Shown here in pieces: positions 25,283 to 32,420 of a stretch of 64,000 nucleotides of DNA. The stretch lies in the NCBI RefSeq assembly GCF_017498525.1, contig NZ_CP071796.1, forward strand, positions 3,162,001 to 3,226,000. The letters run 5' to 3'. Each line of letters opens with the position of its first letter. Position 1 is the first letter of the stretch. The notes beneath the pieces are model-generated. The model searched no databases, had not been told where the DNA came from, and worked only from the letters and a program-made list of their open reading frames with translations. Source of the stretch: Ottowia testudinis (GTDB lineage Bacteria; Pseudomonadota; Gammaproteobacteria; Burkholderiales; Burkholderiaceae_C). Made by a program: the position numbers and the translations under genes.

Positions 25283-25759
25283 ATGAAACCTTCCAGCATC
25301 GCCGCCCGCGTAGCGGCGCTACCCAGCACCCGCTTCGCCGATTTGAAAAAACTCTGGGCGCAGTTGTTCGACATGCCAATGCCCACCCATAACCGCAGCT
25401 ACATCGAACGGCGCATCGCGTATCGGATGCAAGAGCTGGATCTGACCAAAGAGCAGCAGCAACTTCTGGCCAGCAACAAGAAACGCATCGACGCCTTGCT
25501 GCAGCAAACCAAACCCGCACAAAAGGTTGGACGCGGTGAACTGGTGCGACTGGCTCCCGGCACCGTGCTGACGCGCGAATTCATGGGGCAAACCCACCGG
25601 GTGGTGGCCATGCCAGACGGGCAGTTCGAGTATGGCGGCAAACCCTACACCAGCCTCACCGCCATTGCGACTTCCATCTCCGGCTCCCGCTGGTCGGGTC
25701 CGGCTTTCTTCGGATTGCGTGATGCGCAGAAGAAGGAGCGCAAGGGGGAGCGAACATGA
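25283..25759 (+). CDS. DUF2924 domain protein, recombinase partner
   Basis: A protein of 158 residues. The N-terminal helical part (SIAARVAALPSTRFADLKKL, then HNRSYIERRIAYRMQEL) and the C-terminal beta part (GTVLTREFMGQTHRVVAMPD, GQFEYGGKPYTSLTAIATSI, SGSRWSGPAFFGL) match DUF2924, a family almost always encoded next to serine recombinases in prophages and islands. The C-terminal GSRWSGPxFFGL motif resembles a RAMA-like nucleic-acid-binding module (inference). It overlaps the recombinase gene by 4 bases (ATGA), so it probably works with it, perhaps as DNA-bending or directionality partner. Confidence 0.85.
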   Translation: MKPSSIAARVAALPSTRFADLKKLWAQLFDMPMPTHNRSYIERRIAYRMQELDLTKEQQQLLASNKKRIDALLQQTKPAQKVGRGELVRLAPGTVLTREFMGQTHRVVAMPDGQFEYGGKPYTSLTAIATSISGSRWSGPAFFGLRDAQKKERKGERT

Positions 25760-27138
25760 GCGCTGATGCAAAGAAACGCCTTCGATGTGCCGTCTACACC
25801 CGCAAATCCACTGAGGAAGGGCTGGATCAGGACTACAACTCCATCGATGCGCAGCGCGACGCAGGCCATGCCTATATCGCCAGCCAGCGCGCCGAAGGCT
25901 GGATTCCGGTGGCGGACGACTACGATGATCCTGCGTACTCAGGCGGGAACATGGAGCGACCCGCCCTCAAACGCCTGATGGCTGACATTGAGCGTGGGCT
26001 GATCGACATTGTGGTGGTCTACAAGATCGACCGCCTAACGCGCAGTCTGGCTGACTTCTCCAAGATGGTCGAGGTGTTTGAGCGCCAAGGCGTGTCGTTT
26101 GTGTCGGTCACGCAGCAGTTCAATACCACCACATCGATGGGGCGGCTGATGCTTAACGTTCTGTTGTCCTTCGCCCAGTTTGAGCGCGAGGTCACTGGCG
26201 AGCGCATCCGCGACAAGATCGCGGCCAGCAAGCGCAAGGGCATCTGGATGGGCGGCGTGCCGCCGCTTGGGTACGACGTGGTGGCGCGCAAGCTGATCAT
26301 CAACGAGTCCGAGGCCGCCATCGTGCGTCGCATGTTCATCGAGTACCCGCGCGCCGGATCGACCACCTTGTTTGTGCAGCAACTGCGGCATGAGGGTGTG
26401 AGTTCCAAATCCTGGAAGGCGCAGTCGGGAAAAGACCGAGTCGGCAAACCTATCGACAAGGGCGCGCTCTACAAAATCCTCAACAACCCCGTGTACCTGG
26501 GCCAGATCCGCCACAAGGGCGTGGCCCACCCAGGTGAGCACGAGCCCATCGTGACGCAAGCGCAATGGGACACAGTGCAGTCGGCACTGGCATCGAAGCC
26601 CCATGGCATGCGCAAGGGCCAGATTCGAACCGAACGCCCGGCGCTGCTCAAGGGGCTGATCTTCACCGCCGACGGGCGGGCCATGACGCCCCACGCCACC
26701 AAGGGGCGCGGTGGGCGCTTGTACCGCTACTACCTGTCTACGCGCGACGCCAAAGAGGGCCATGGCGCGTCGGGGGTGCGCATGCTGCCTGCCGGGGAGA
26801 TTGAAGAAGCGGTGGTTGCACAGTTGCGTGGCATCCTGCGCGCGCCAGAGATGGTGGCGCAGGTCTGGCGGGAGATCGCCAAACGCACCGACGCCGCTGT
26901 GCAGGGTATGACCGAGATGCAAGTGGCTGTAGCTTTGTCGCAAATCGACACCGTATGGGAGCAGTTGTTTCCGCTTGAGCAGCACCGCATCGTGACCCTG
27001 TTGGTTGAACGGGTGGTTGTGCAGCTCGATGAGATGCAAGTGAAGTTGCACGCCAATGGCATCGAAAACTTGGCCTTAGACGTGGTGCGCACCGCCAACC
27101 GCAAAACAGTGGCCAGCACCAAGGAGGCTTTGGCATGA
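25756..27138 (+). CDS. Serine recombinase, probable prophage integrase
   Basis: A protein of 460 residues. The resolvase domain is complete: VYTRKSTEEGL with the nucleophile Ser18, YNSIDAQRDA, VYKIDRLTRSLADF, and the long helix region SFAQFEREVTGERIRDKIAA. The recombinase DNA-binding domain follows (~residues 150-300; GVPPLGYDVVARKLIINESE, GALYKILNNPVYLGQIRHKG). The zinc-ribbon region (LLKGLIFTADGRAMTPHATK) keeps the family pattern but lacks all cysteines; Cys11 is the only cysteine in the protein. At 460 residues it is short for a large serine integrase. GGGGGAG lies upstream of the ATG. It is the last but one gene before ssrA, so it is likely to catalyse integration there. Confidence 0.9.
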   Translation: MSADAKKRLRCAVYTRKSTEEGLDQDYNSIDAQRDAGHAYIASQRAEGWIPVADDYDDPAYSGGNMERPALKRLMADIERGLIDIVVVYKIDRLTRSLADFSKMVEVFERQGVSFVSVTQQFNTTTSMGRLMLNVLLSFAQFEREVTGERIRDKIAASKRKGIWMGGVPPLGYDVVARKLIINESEAAIVRRMFIEYPRAGSTTLFVQQLRHEGVSSKSWKAQSGKDRVGKPIDKGALYKILNNPVYLGQIRHKGVAHPGEHEPIVTQAQWDTVQSALASKPHGMRKGQIRTERPALLKGLIFTADGRAMTPHATKGRGGRLYRYYLSTRDAKEGHGASGVRMLPAGEIEEAVVAQLRGILRAPEMVAQVWREIAKRTDAAVQGMTEMQVAVALSQIDTVWEQLFPLEQHRIVTLLVERVVVQLDEMQVKLHANGIENLALDVVRTANRKTVASTKEALA

Positions 27139-27623
27139 GGATGACGACGGTAGAGTTTCCGGGCGTCCCCATGTTGATGCGCGCCAGCGATGGCGGCGTG
27201 ACGGTCGCTATCCCCATTCGCATTCAGCGCTACAGCGGTCGGCGGCACGTGGTGGTGCCGCAGGGCATCACCACCCCGGTCAACGCAGTGGCCTCGCCCA
27301 CGGCCCTGCAAATGGCTCTGGCTCGTGGTCACCGTTGGCTACGGGAAATTGAGTCCGGGAAGGCCCGCAACTTGGCTGAGATTGCCGATCGGGAAAAGAT
27401 CGACCGCAGCTACGTGAGTCGCATGGTCAACATGACGACCTTGGCCCCGGACATTCAGGCAGCGATCCTGGACGAGACCCTACCCGAGGAGGTGGTGCTG
27501 TTCGATCTGGCCATCGACACGCCACTGTGCTGGCAGGCCCAGCGCCAGCTTGTTGCAACCGTAGTTGCCAAAGTTCGGTCGGACATGGGTGCTGGCAAAA
27601 CAGCGCCTGCTGCGCAGACTTAG
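27135..27623 (+). CDS. Helix-turn-helix protein, recombinase partner
   Basis: A protein of 162 residues. It has a basic beta-rich N-terminus (VTVAIPIRIQRYSGRRHVVV) and a central helix-turn-helix (ARNLAEIADREKIDRSYVSR, followed by MVNMTTLAPDIQAAILDETL), like the HTH of ParB/KorB-type proteins. The ATG overlaps the recombinase stop (ATGA) and has AAGGAGG at 27121-27127. It may regulate the operon or act as a recombination directionality factor. The first is suggested by the DNA-binding domain, the second only by its position. Confidence 0.75.
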   Translation: MRMTTVEFPGVPMLMRASDGGVTVAIPIRIQRYSGRRHVVVPQGITTPVNAVASPTALQMALARGHRWLREIESGKARNLAEIADREKIDRSYVSRMVNMTTLAPDIQAAILDETLPEEVVLFDLAIDTPLCWQAQRQLVATVVAKVRSDMGAGKTAPAAQT

Positions 27624-27659
27624 GCGGCATCTTTCTCTCACAGTTTTGATGACGCCGAC

Positions 27660-27679
27660 CAATGTTCGAAAAAACATTG
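27660..27679. repeat. Short palindrome behind the recombinase operon
   Basis: CAATGTT and AACATTG form a perfect 7-base-pair arm pair around CGAAAA. The stretch lies 36 bases after the last prophage gene. It could be a weak operon end or a protein site; the T-run that a terminator needs is absent directly after it. Confidence 0.4.
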
Positions 27680-27722
27680 TGGTGGTCAACTTCTGTAAGT
27701 CATTGATTTTTTAAGACGTGGT

Positions 27723-27830
27723 CTTGCGGACTTGGCCGTTTGCACGTCCGCAAGGAGTAGAGAAAGAGAGAGGAAAAACGGGCCAGGAACGCCAAAATCA
27801 GGCGTCGCGGTGGGTGGCCAAGTCCGCAAG
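27723..27830. repeat. Inverted repeats at the prophage-ssrA junction, candidate attachment region
   Basis: CTTGCGGACTTGG (27723-27735) and its perfect reverse complement CCAAGTCCGCAAG (27818-27830) flank an 82-base spacer. A third copy, GTCCGCAAG (27746-27754), pairs with the left one over nine bases. The block lies between the last recombinase-operon gene and the ssrA terminator, so the prophage boundary must be here or close by. Serine recombinases bind partly palindromic sites, and these repeats could be such sites. The other end of the prophage is outside the window, so the crossover point cannot be placed. Confidence 0.5.
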
Positions 27831-27838
27831 CAAAAGTG

Positions 27839-27872
27839 AAAAACCCCGCCAAACGTGGCGTCTGGCGGGGTT
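27839..27872 (-). terminator. Intrinsic terminator of ssrA
   Basis: On the minus strand AACCCCGCCA pairs with TGGCGGGGTT around a GC-rich loop and is followed by TTTTTC. It begins 38 bases after the tmRNA 3' end. Because the terminator is intact, the prophage must have inserted downstream of it, or the phage restored it. Confidence 0.85.
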
Positions 27873-27909
27873 GATCGGTTTGCAAAGAGAGTGTCTTTGC
27901 AGGTTGTAT

Positions 27910-28285
27910 TGGTGGAGCTGGCGGGATTTGAACCCGCGTCCGCAAATCTTCCACGCCCAGTTCTACATGTTTAGCGGTCTGTTTTAAATCTCGCCACCCC
28001 GATCGCGCAGTCGCACGCTAACGGAGCAGCCAGTGCCCTTGAATCTCACCTGCGCCCAAGGCACCCGGATGCAGGCCAGCCGATGTGAATTCCCTCGCAG
28101 CCTGGAGATCTTGCGACCCCCTTGCCCAGCCCATCGGCCTGCTGTTGCGAGGCTCACCGGTGTTTAGGCGGCGAGTGCGAAACGTTCGTCGTTTGCAGTT
28201 AGTTTTTTTCAGCGGATTAACGAGGTGACTGAACCTCGACATGCCCTGAGGCGATTCCAACCCACGTCGAAACCAATGCAGCCCC
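27910..28285 (-). ncRNA. ssrA: Transfer-messenger RNA (tmRNA)
   Basis: Rescues ribosomes stalled on broken mRNA and adds a degradation tag. The 5' end GGGGCTGCATTGGTTTCGAC (from 28285 leftward) and the 3' tRNA-like end, with GGTTCAAATCCCGCC and encoded CCA, are both clear. The ends pair as GGGGCTG with CAGCTCC, with one G-U pair. The tag reading frame at 28196-28164 gives ANDERFALAA followed by TAA, as expected for Comamonadaceae. Length is about 376 bases. The gene is the probable neighbour or target of prophage integration. Confidence 0.96.
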
Positions 28286-28295
28286 TGGAACGCCT

Positions 28296-28322
28296 ATTTT
28301 AGGCGGTCTCGATCAATTTCAA
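28296..28322 (-). promoter_or_regulatory. Candidate ssrA promoter inside the gph end
   Basis: On the minus strand TTGAAA (28322-28317) and TAAAAT (28301-28296) are 15 bases apart, slightly short, with the tmRNA 5' end 10 bases beyond the -10 box. The -10 box overlaps the gph stop codon. Transcription would start a few bases inside the precursor, consistent with 5' processing by RNase P. Confidence 0.5.
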
Positions 28323-28964
28323 GAGTTCGGCTGGAAAATCGATGACCGCGTCTGCGGGCCAGCGCGCCACCACGGCGTCCGGGCCCAGGTAGCCGTAACG
28401 TGCGGCCACCGTGGCCACTCCAGCGGCGCGGCCCGCCAGCATGTCTCGCTCATCGTCACCCACGTAGATACAGTGGTGAGGCCGCGCGCCGACCTGTCGC
28501 ATGGCCTCGTGCAGTGGCGCCGGATGCGGTTTGGTGTGGGCGGTGGTGTCGCCGCACACGATGGTGCTGGCGCCTTCAAACGCCGGCATGGTAGCCAACA
28601 GCGGCCCCACGAAACGACGAGACTTGTTGGTGACCACGCCCCAGTGAATACCGCTTTGTGCAAGTGTTTGCAACACCAGCACGACACCATCGAAAGGCTG
28701 GGTCAATCGCGTCATGCGCTGCTCATAGCGGTCGAAGAATTCCTCGCGCAACGCCGGGAAATCGGCGTGGGAAGGGGTTACACCCAAAGCCACGCCCAGC
28801 ATGCCGCGTGCGCCGGACCCGGCACTGGCCCGGTAATGCGAAGGCGGCAGCGACGGCAAACCGCGCGCAACGCGCATTTCATCAGCCGCCCCACCCAGAT
28901 CAGCCGCGCTGTCGATCAGCGTGCCGTCCAGGTCGAACAAAACGCAGCGAACTCCTTTGAACAC
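28299..28964 (-). CDS. gph: Phosphoglycolate phosphatase
   Basis: HAD-family phosphatase of 221 residues that removes phosphate from 2-phosphoglycolate, a product of DNA repair and oxygenase side reactions. Motif I is DLDGTLIDS, motif II lies in VVTNKS, and motif III/IV in YVGDDERDMLAGRAAGV. The start is a GTG at 28964. It lies seven bases behind ubiG on the same strand, the usual ubiG-gph pair in betaproteobacteria, so both are likely one transcript. Confidence 0.9.
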   Translation of the reverse strand: MFKGVRCVLFDLDGTLIDSAADLGGAADEMRVARGLPSLPPSHYRASAGSGARGMLGVALGVTPSHADFPALREEFFDRYEQRMTRLTQPFDGVVLVLQTLAQSGIHWGVVTNKSRRFVGPLLATMPAFEGASTIVCGDTTAHTKPHPAPLHEAMRQVGARPHHCIYVGDDERDMLAGRAAGVATVAARYGYLGPDAVVARWPADAVIDFPAELLKLIETA

Positions 28965-28971
28965 GGCAATT

Positions 28972-29688
28972 TCACGTTGATTGCGGGGGTTTGCGGGCCG
29001 CCAGCATGTAGTTCACACCGGTATCGGCGGACAGGCGATAGCGACGCGTCACCGGGTTGTATTCGAGCCCACGGCTGTGCTGAAGATTCAGGCCCGCCTC
29101 GCGACAGAACTGCCCCAGCTCGCTTGGGCGCAGCAGCCTGGCGTATTCATGCGTGCCGCGCGGCACCAGGTTCAGCACATATTCGGCGCCAACGATGGCC
29201 ATCAGGAAAGACTTCGGGCTGCGGTTGATGGTGGAAAAGAACACCCAGCCACCAGGCTTGGCGAGCTGTGCGCAGGCGTTGACGATGGAGGCCGGATCAG
29301 GCACATGTTCCAGCATTTCCATGCAGGTCACCACATCGAACCGGCCTGGCATTTCGGCTGCCAAGGCCTCGGCCGCGACGTCGCGATACGCAATGTGGGT
29401 TGTGCCCGCCTCCAGGGCGTGTAGCTGAGCGACCTTGAGAGACTTTTCGGCCAGATCAATGCCCAGGACATCCGCACCCTTGCGCGCCATGGCGTCCGCC
29501 AGGATGCCGCCCCCGCAGCCAACGTCGAGTACGCGTTGACCATTGAGCGGCGCGATGCCTTCGATCCAGTCGAGCCGCAGCGGGTTGATGGCGTGCAGCG
29601 GCCCGAACTCGCCCTCAAGGTCCCACCACCGATGGGCCAGAGAAGAAAATTTGCCCAGCTCGGCCGGATCGACGTTGGTGGAATTCAT
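28972..29688 (-). CDS. ubiG: Ubiquinone biosynthesis O-methyltransferase
   Basis: SAM-dependent enzyme of 238 residues that carries out both O-methylations of ubiquinone synthesis. The start MNSTNVDPAELGKFSSLAHR leads into the family's WWDLEGEFGPLHAINPLRLD; motif I is VLDVGCGGGILADAMA, and the post-motif region includes CMEMLEHVPDP. I chose the ATG at 29688 because it fits the family start; the frame is open ten codons further. It is followed by gph. Confidence 0.95.
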   Translation of the reverse strand: MNSTNVDPAELGKFSSLAHRWWDLEGEFGPLHAINPLRLDWIEGIAPLNGQRVLDVGCGGGILADAMARKGADVLGIDLAEKSLKVAQLHALEAGTTHIAYRDVAAEALAAEMPGRFDVVTCMEMLEHVPDPASIVNACAQLAKPGGWVFFSTINRSPKSFLMAIVGAEYVLNLVPRGTHEYARLLRPSELGQFCREAGLNLQHSRGLEYNPVTRRYRLSADTGVNYMLAARKPPQST

Positions 29689-29718
29689 GCTGGGGATTGT
29701 CCCACGCAGGCGCTTCAC

Positions 29719-30960
29719 TCAGTTCGCCAAGCCGTGCAAGCGCGCGAAGCGCGCGCGCTCCGCGGCCACATCATCGCCGGTGATGCAGGCGACCGGCGGC
29801 GCGGCTCCGGCCAAACGCCAGTGGCGGCGGTAGGCCTCGCTTTGATAAGGATCGACCACCACGTAGCCCGCCTGCTCAGGGCAGGTCTGGGTGTCCGCGC
29901 AGTCACGCCAAGTGGCGCCATAAATGACGCGGCCATCCCGTGTCAGGCCAGGAAATGCACTGGCCAGAACACCGTGCTTGGCATGGTCCAAACGAAACGT
30001 CAGCTTCAGCGCACGGTCATGCACGTACACATGGCCCAGATCGCTGAAGGTCAACCAGGCAGCGGCTGCATCGCGCGGGAATCCGAACACCGCCTTTCCA
30101 GGCGAAAAACCCAGATCGGCGCGCAACTCGCAGGCGTGATCCACGGCCTGCGGTGCGGCCGCCAAACCATAAACCCGCATGGACGGTTGGCCGGTACGTG
30201 GCACCTGCGGAATCGCAGAGAACTCGGCGCCATCCACAGACAGCATGGGCAAGGCGTATACATTGCCATCGACGTTCGCTCGTCCACCGCAAATGAATTG
30301 CGGACCGGTCGTCTTGACGATTCGTGCGGCGGCACCATCGTCTGCCACTTCGATGGTGGCGATCTGCAGCGGACCAACGCCCTGACCATCGGGATCTGCG
30401 TTCTGCGGCCAACTGAGCGAGCGAATGTGTACGCGTTGCGACAGGCCATGGACCGGGTGAAGGTTGACCGCGGGCGCTGCGGACATTTCAGACGCTGCCG
30501 CGTAAAAGCCTGTCATGCCCCCTTTGAACAGTGGCGTGGCCCGACCTTGCAGTTTCAGGATATCGGTGAAACGGTAATGCTCTCCCGTGATATCCACCAG
30601 GTAGCGCCACGTACCCTGCACGGGAAATGCTTCGTTGGAGAACGGCGTGCGATAGAGCCGCACGGGCCCTACCGGCTCGGCGGGCAATTCCATCAACGTC
30701 ACTTTGCCGAGCCGCGCGCCTGAATATGACCGCAAGATGAAACGGCCGTCTGGGCTGATGCGCTCATAAGTGCCGAGGGCGGCCACTCCGTGATCATCAC
30801 GCCCGACTTGTCCGGCATCCAGCGGCAGATAGCTCACAGCGGGAATGCAAGCGCTGGCGGGCATGACTTGCGCCCCGCCGTGAGCCATCATCGCCAAAGA
30901 GGTGACGCCCCAACCGGTGGCAAGGACGAGCTTTTTCAGCCAATACCATCTCATGGGCAT
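29719..30960 (-). CDS. Secreted protein with TolB-like repeats, unknown
   Basis: A protein of 413 residues. The N-terminus (MPMRWYWLKKLVLATGWGV, then TSLAMMAHGGAQV) is a signal peptide. The mature part has repeated blocks of the kind ISPDGRFILRSYSGARLGKV and FPGLTRDGRVIYGATWRDC, which suggest a WD40/TolB-like beta-propeller. Four or more cysteines in the mature part (SACIP, FICGG, HACEL, DCADTQTC) may form disulphides in the periplasm. The ATG at 30960 has GGAGAG upstream. Its start overlaps the stop of the upstream gene, so the two are a pair. I do not recognise a named function. Confidence 0.7.
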   Translation of the reverse strand: MPMRWYWLKKLVLATGWGVTSLAMMAHGGAQVMPASACIPAVSYLPLDAGQVGRDDHGVAALGTYERISPDGRFILRSYSGARLGKVTLMELPAEPVGPVRLYRTPFSNEAFPVQGTWRYLVDITGEHYRFTDILKLQGRATPLFKGGMTGFYAAASEMSAAPAVNLHPVHGLSQRVHIRSLSWPQNADPDGQGVGPLQIATIEVADDGAAARIVKTTGPQFICGGRANVDGNVYALPMLSVDGAEFSAIPQVPRTGQPSMRVYGLAAAPQAVDHACELRADLGFSPGKAVFGFPRDAAAAWLTFSDLGHVYVHDRALKLTFRLDHAKHGVLASAFPGLTRDGRVIYGATWRDCADTQTCPEQAGYVVVDPYQSEAYRRHWRLAGAAPPVACITGDDVAAERARFARLHGLAN

Positions 30961-31475
30961 GGCAGTCTCTCCAGGTCGGCGCGGCGCGCTTTCAGAACAT
31001 GTTGCCACGCTGCATCGGGCATGACGCCCCAGATGGGCCAAGGATGGATTTGCCCGCAACGCATGACCAGAACCGTCGGGCTGTGATTCAGTAGCCGGCA
31101 ACCCTCGGCGATCTCAGGATTCAGCGGCAAGGCGTCACGCCACTCATCCGAGCCAATGACGCCAGTGGCGGCATGCCATTCGTTCGGTGGAACACTGGCA
31201 TCACGAAATACGATCACTTGAAAGCCCGCACGGCGTGCCAAGCCAGCCATGCGCGACCATTCGGGCAAAGCGTAGGGCATGCGTGGCGACAACACCGCCA
31301 GAACCACAGCCTCGCCTGGCGCTCCTGCGCTGGGCAGCGCATCAGAGAGATCGCAGGCTCCCGACGCTGGCGCACCCATGGCGATGGCGCCATCAGCAAG
31401 CACCCATACCCCCACGCCCACGATCACGCGGACCAGCAACTCGCGCCGTATCCAATCCAGCATTGCCCGACCCAT
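30951..31475 (-). CDS. Putative periplasmic protein paired with the beta-propeller gene
   Basis: A protein of 174 residues. After a short basic start the hydrophobic stretch VRVIVGVGVWVLADGAIAMG acts as signal peptide or anchor. The rest looks like a small alpha/beta domain (EAVVLAVLSPRMPYALPEWS, AGFQVIVFRDASVPPNEWHA, NHSPTVLVMRCGQIHPWPIW), thioredoxin-like in rhythm but without a CxxC. It reads directly after the ompA terminator and its end overlaps the next gene by 10 bases. The first ATG is at 31475; a second in-frame ATG at 31463 is equally possible. Function unknown. Confidence 0.6.
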   Translation of the reverse strand: MGRAMLDWIRRELLVRVIVGVGVWVLADGAIAMGAPASGACDLSDALPSAGAPGEAVVLAVLSPRMPYALPEWSRMAGLARRAGFQVIVFRDASVPPNEWHAATGVIGSDEWRDALPLNPEIAEGCRLLNHSPTVLVMRCGQIHPWPIWGVMPDAAWQHVLKARRADLERLPCP

Positions 31476-31478
31476 AAA

Positions 31479-31513
31479 GAAAAAAGCCTTGGGAGCATTT
31501 GCTCCCAAGGCTT
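31479..31513 (-). terminator. Intrinsic terminator of ompA
   Basis: AAGCCTTGGGAGC and GCTCCCAAGGCTT form a perfect 13-base-pair stem around four bases. On the minus strand it is followed by TTTTTT. It begins 29 bases after the ompA stop and lies next to the start of the following gene. Confidence 0.9.
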
Positions 31514-31542
31514 TATAAGTTATGGTCCGATTTTTAATCGGA

Positions 31543-32187
31543 TCACTTGGTGGCGCGGGTGCCCACCACTTCGACTTCCACGCGACGGTTCTTCGCGCGG
31601 CCTTCGGCGGTGCGGTTGTCGGCCACAGGCTGCTTCTCGCCCTTGCCTTCGGTGTAAATGCGGTTGCGCTCAATGCCCTTGGAGACCAGATAGGCCTTAA
31701 CGGCTTCAGCACGACGCACCGACAGGCGCTGGTTGTAAGCGTCGGAACCCACCGAGTCGGTGTGGCCAACGGCGATGATCACTTCCAGGTTGATACCTTG
31801 GATCTTGCTGACCAGATCGTCAAGCTTAGCGCGGCCTTCGGGCTTCAGCACCGACTTGTCGAAGTCGAAGAATGCGTCGGCGGCATAGGTCACTTTCTGG
31901 GCGGCCACAGGAGCGGGAGCCGGTGCAGCAGGGGTAGCGACGGGTGCGGCAGCAGGAGCCGGCGTGGCAGCGGGAGGCGCCGTCAGGGCACCGTCGCAAC
32001 CAGGAGCTGCCGTGGCAGGCGTCCAGAACGCATCGCGCCAGCACAATTCGTTCGTGCCGTTCTTCCAGATCAGGTTGCCGTGGCCGCTGCGCCAGTTGTC
32101 GGAGTTGATCGTCGAGCCAGCTGCGAAGGCGGAACCAGCCACGGTTGCAACAGCGAACATGATCGCTACTTTGTTCAGTTTCTTCAT
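31543..32187 (-). CDS. ompA: OmpA-family outer membrane protein
   Basis: A protein of 214 residues that anchors the outer membrane to peptidoglycan. It has a signal peptide ending in SAFAAG, a short region of ~50 residues with two cysteines (ELCWRD, APGCDG), an Ala/Pro-rich linker (~residues 63-95), and a C-terminal OmpA domain: ADAFFDFDKSVLKPEGRAKL, EVIIAVGHTDSVGSDAYNQR, LSVRRAEAVKAYLVSKGIE, and NRRVEVEVVG. There is no eight-stranded barrel, as is usual for this Comamonadaceae form. The start at 32187 has AGGAG eight bases upstream. A terminator-like hairpin lies in the leader. Confidence 0.88.
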   Translation of the reverse strand: MKKLNKVAIMFAVATVAGSAFAAGSTINSDNWRSGHGNLIWKNGTNELCWRDAFWTPATAAPGCDGALTAPPAATPAPAAAPVATPAAPAPAPVAAQKVTYAADAFFDFDKSVLKPEGRAKLDDLVSKIQGINLEVIIAVGHTDSVGSDAYNQRLSVRRAEAVKAYLVSKGIERNRIYTEGKGEKQPVADNRTAEGRAKNRRVEVEVVGTRATK

Positions 32188-32202
32188 GGTTCTCCTCATG
32201 GG

Positions 32203-32225
32203 AAAAAAGCCGCAGCCGGGCTGCG
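32203..32225 (-). promoter_or_regulatory. Terminator-like hairpin in the ompA leader
   Basis: On the minus strand CGCAGC and GCTGCG form a stem around CCG, followed by GGCTTTTTTCCC, ending 15 bases before the ompA start codon. A stem with T-run in a 5' leader can act as attenuator or stabilise the mRNA. The ribosome site AGGAG lies just behind the T-run, so folding would not hide it. Confidence 0.55.
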
Positions 32226-32420
32226 ATAAATCGGACGCTTCAAGTGACCACCACCAAAAACGTTGGATTGATTGTGCCACACGTCCTTGTGCATTCTTAA
32301 CAGAACCCCAGCCGCGCGCGTCAGACAGGGCCTCAATTCCGGCCGAATGTTGCCAAGACGCAACAACGCAAACCGCCTAAAATCAACCCTTTCGCCCGCT
32401 TGGGATCGACTGCCTAATAT

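Noticed and set aside
27700-27954. Minus-strand open frame across the ssrA terminator
   Set aside because: It overlaps a terminator and the tmRNA 3' end; no ribosome site.
27910-27990. A tRNA at the prophage junction
   Set aside because: The tRNA-like end belongs to tmRNA: the tag frame and matching 5' end are present.
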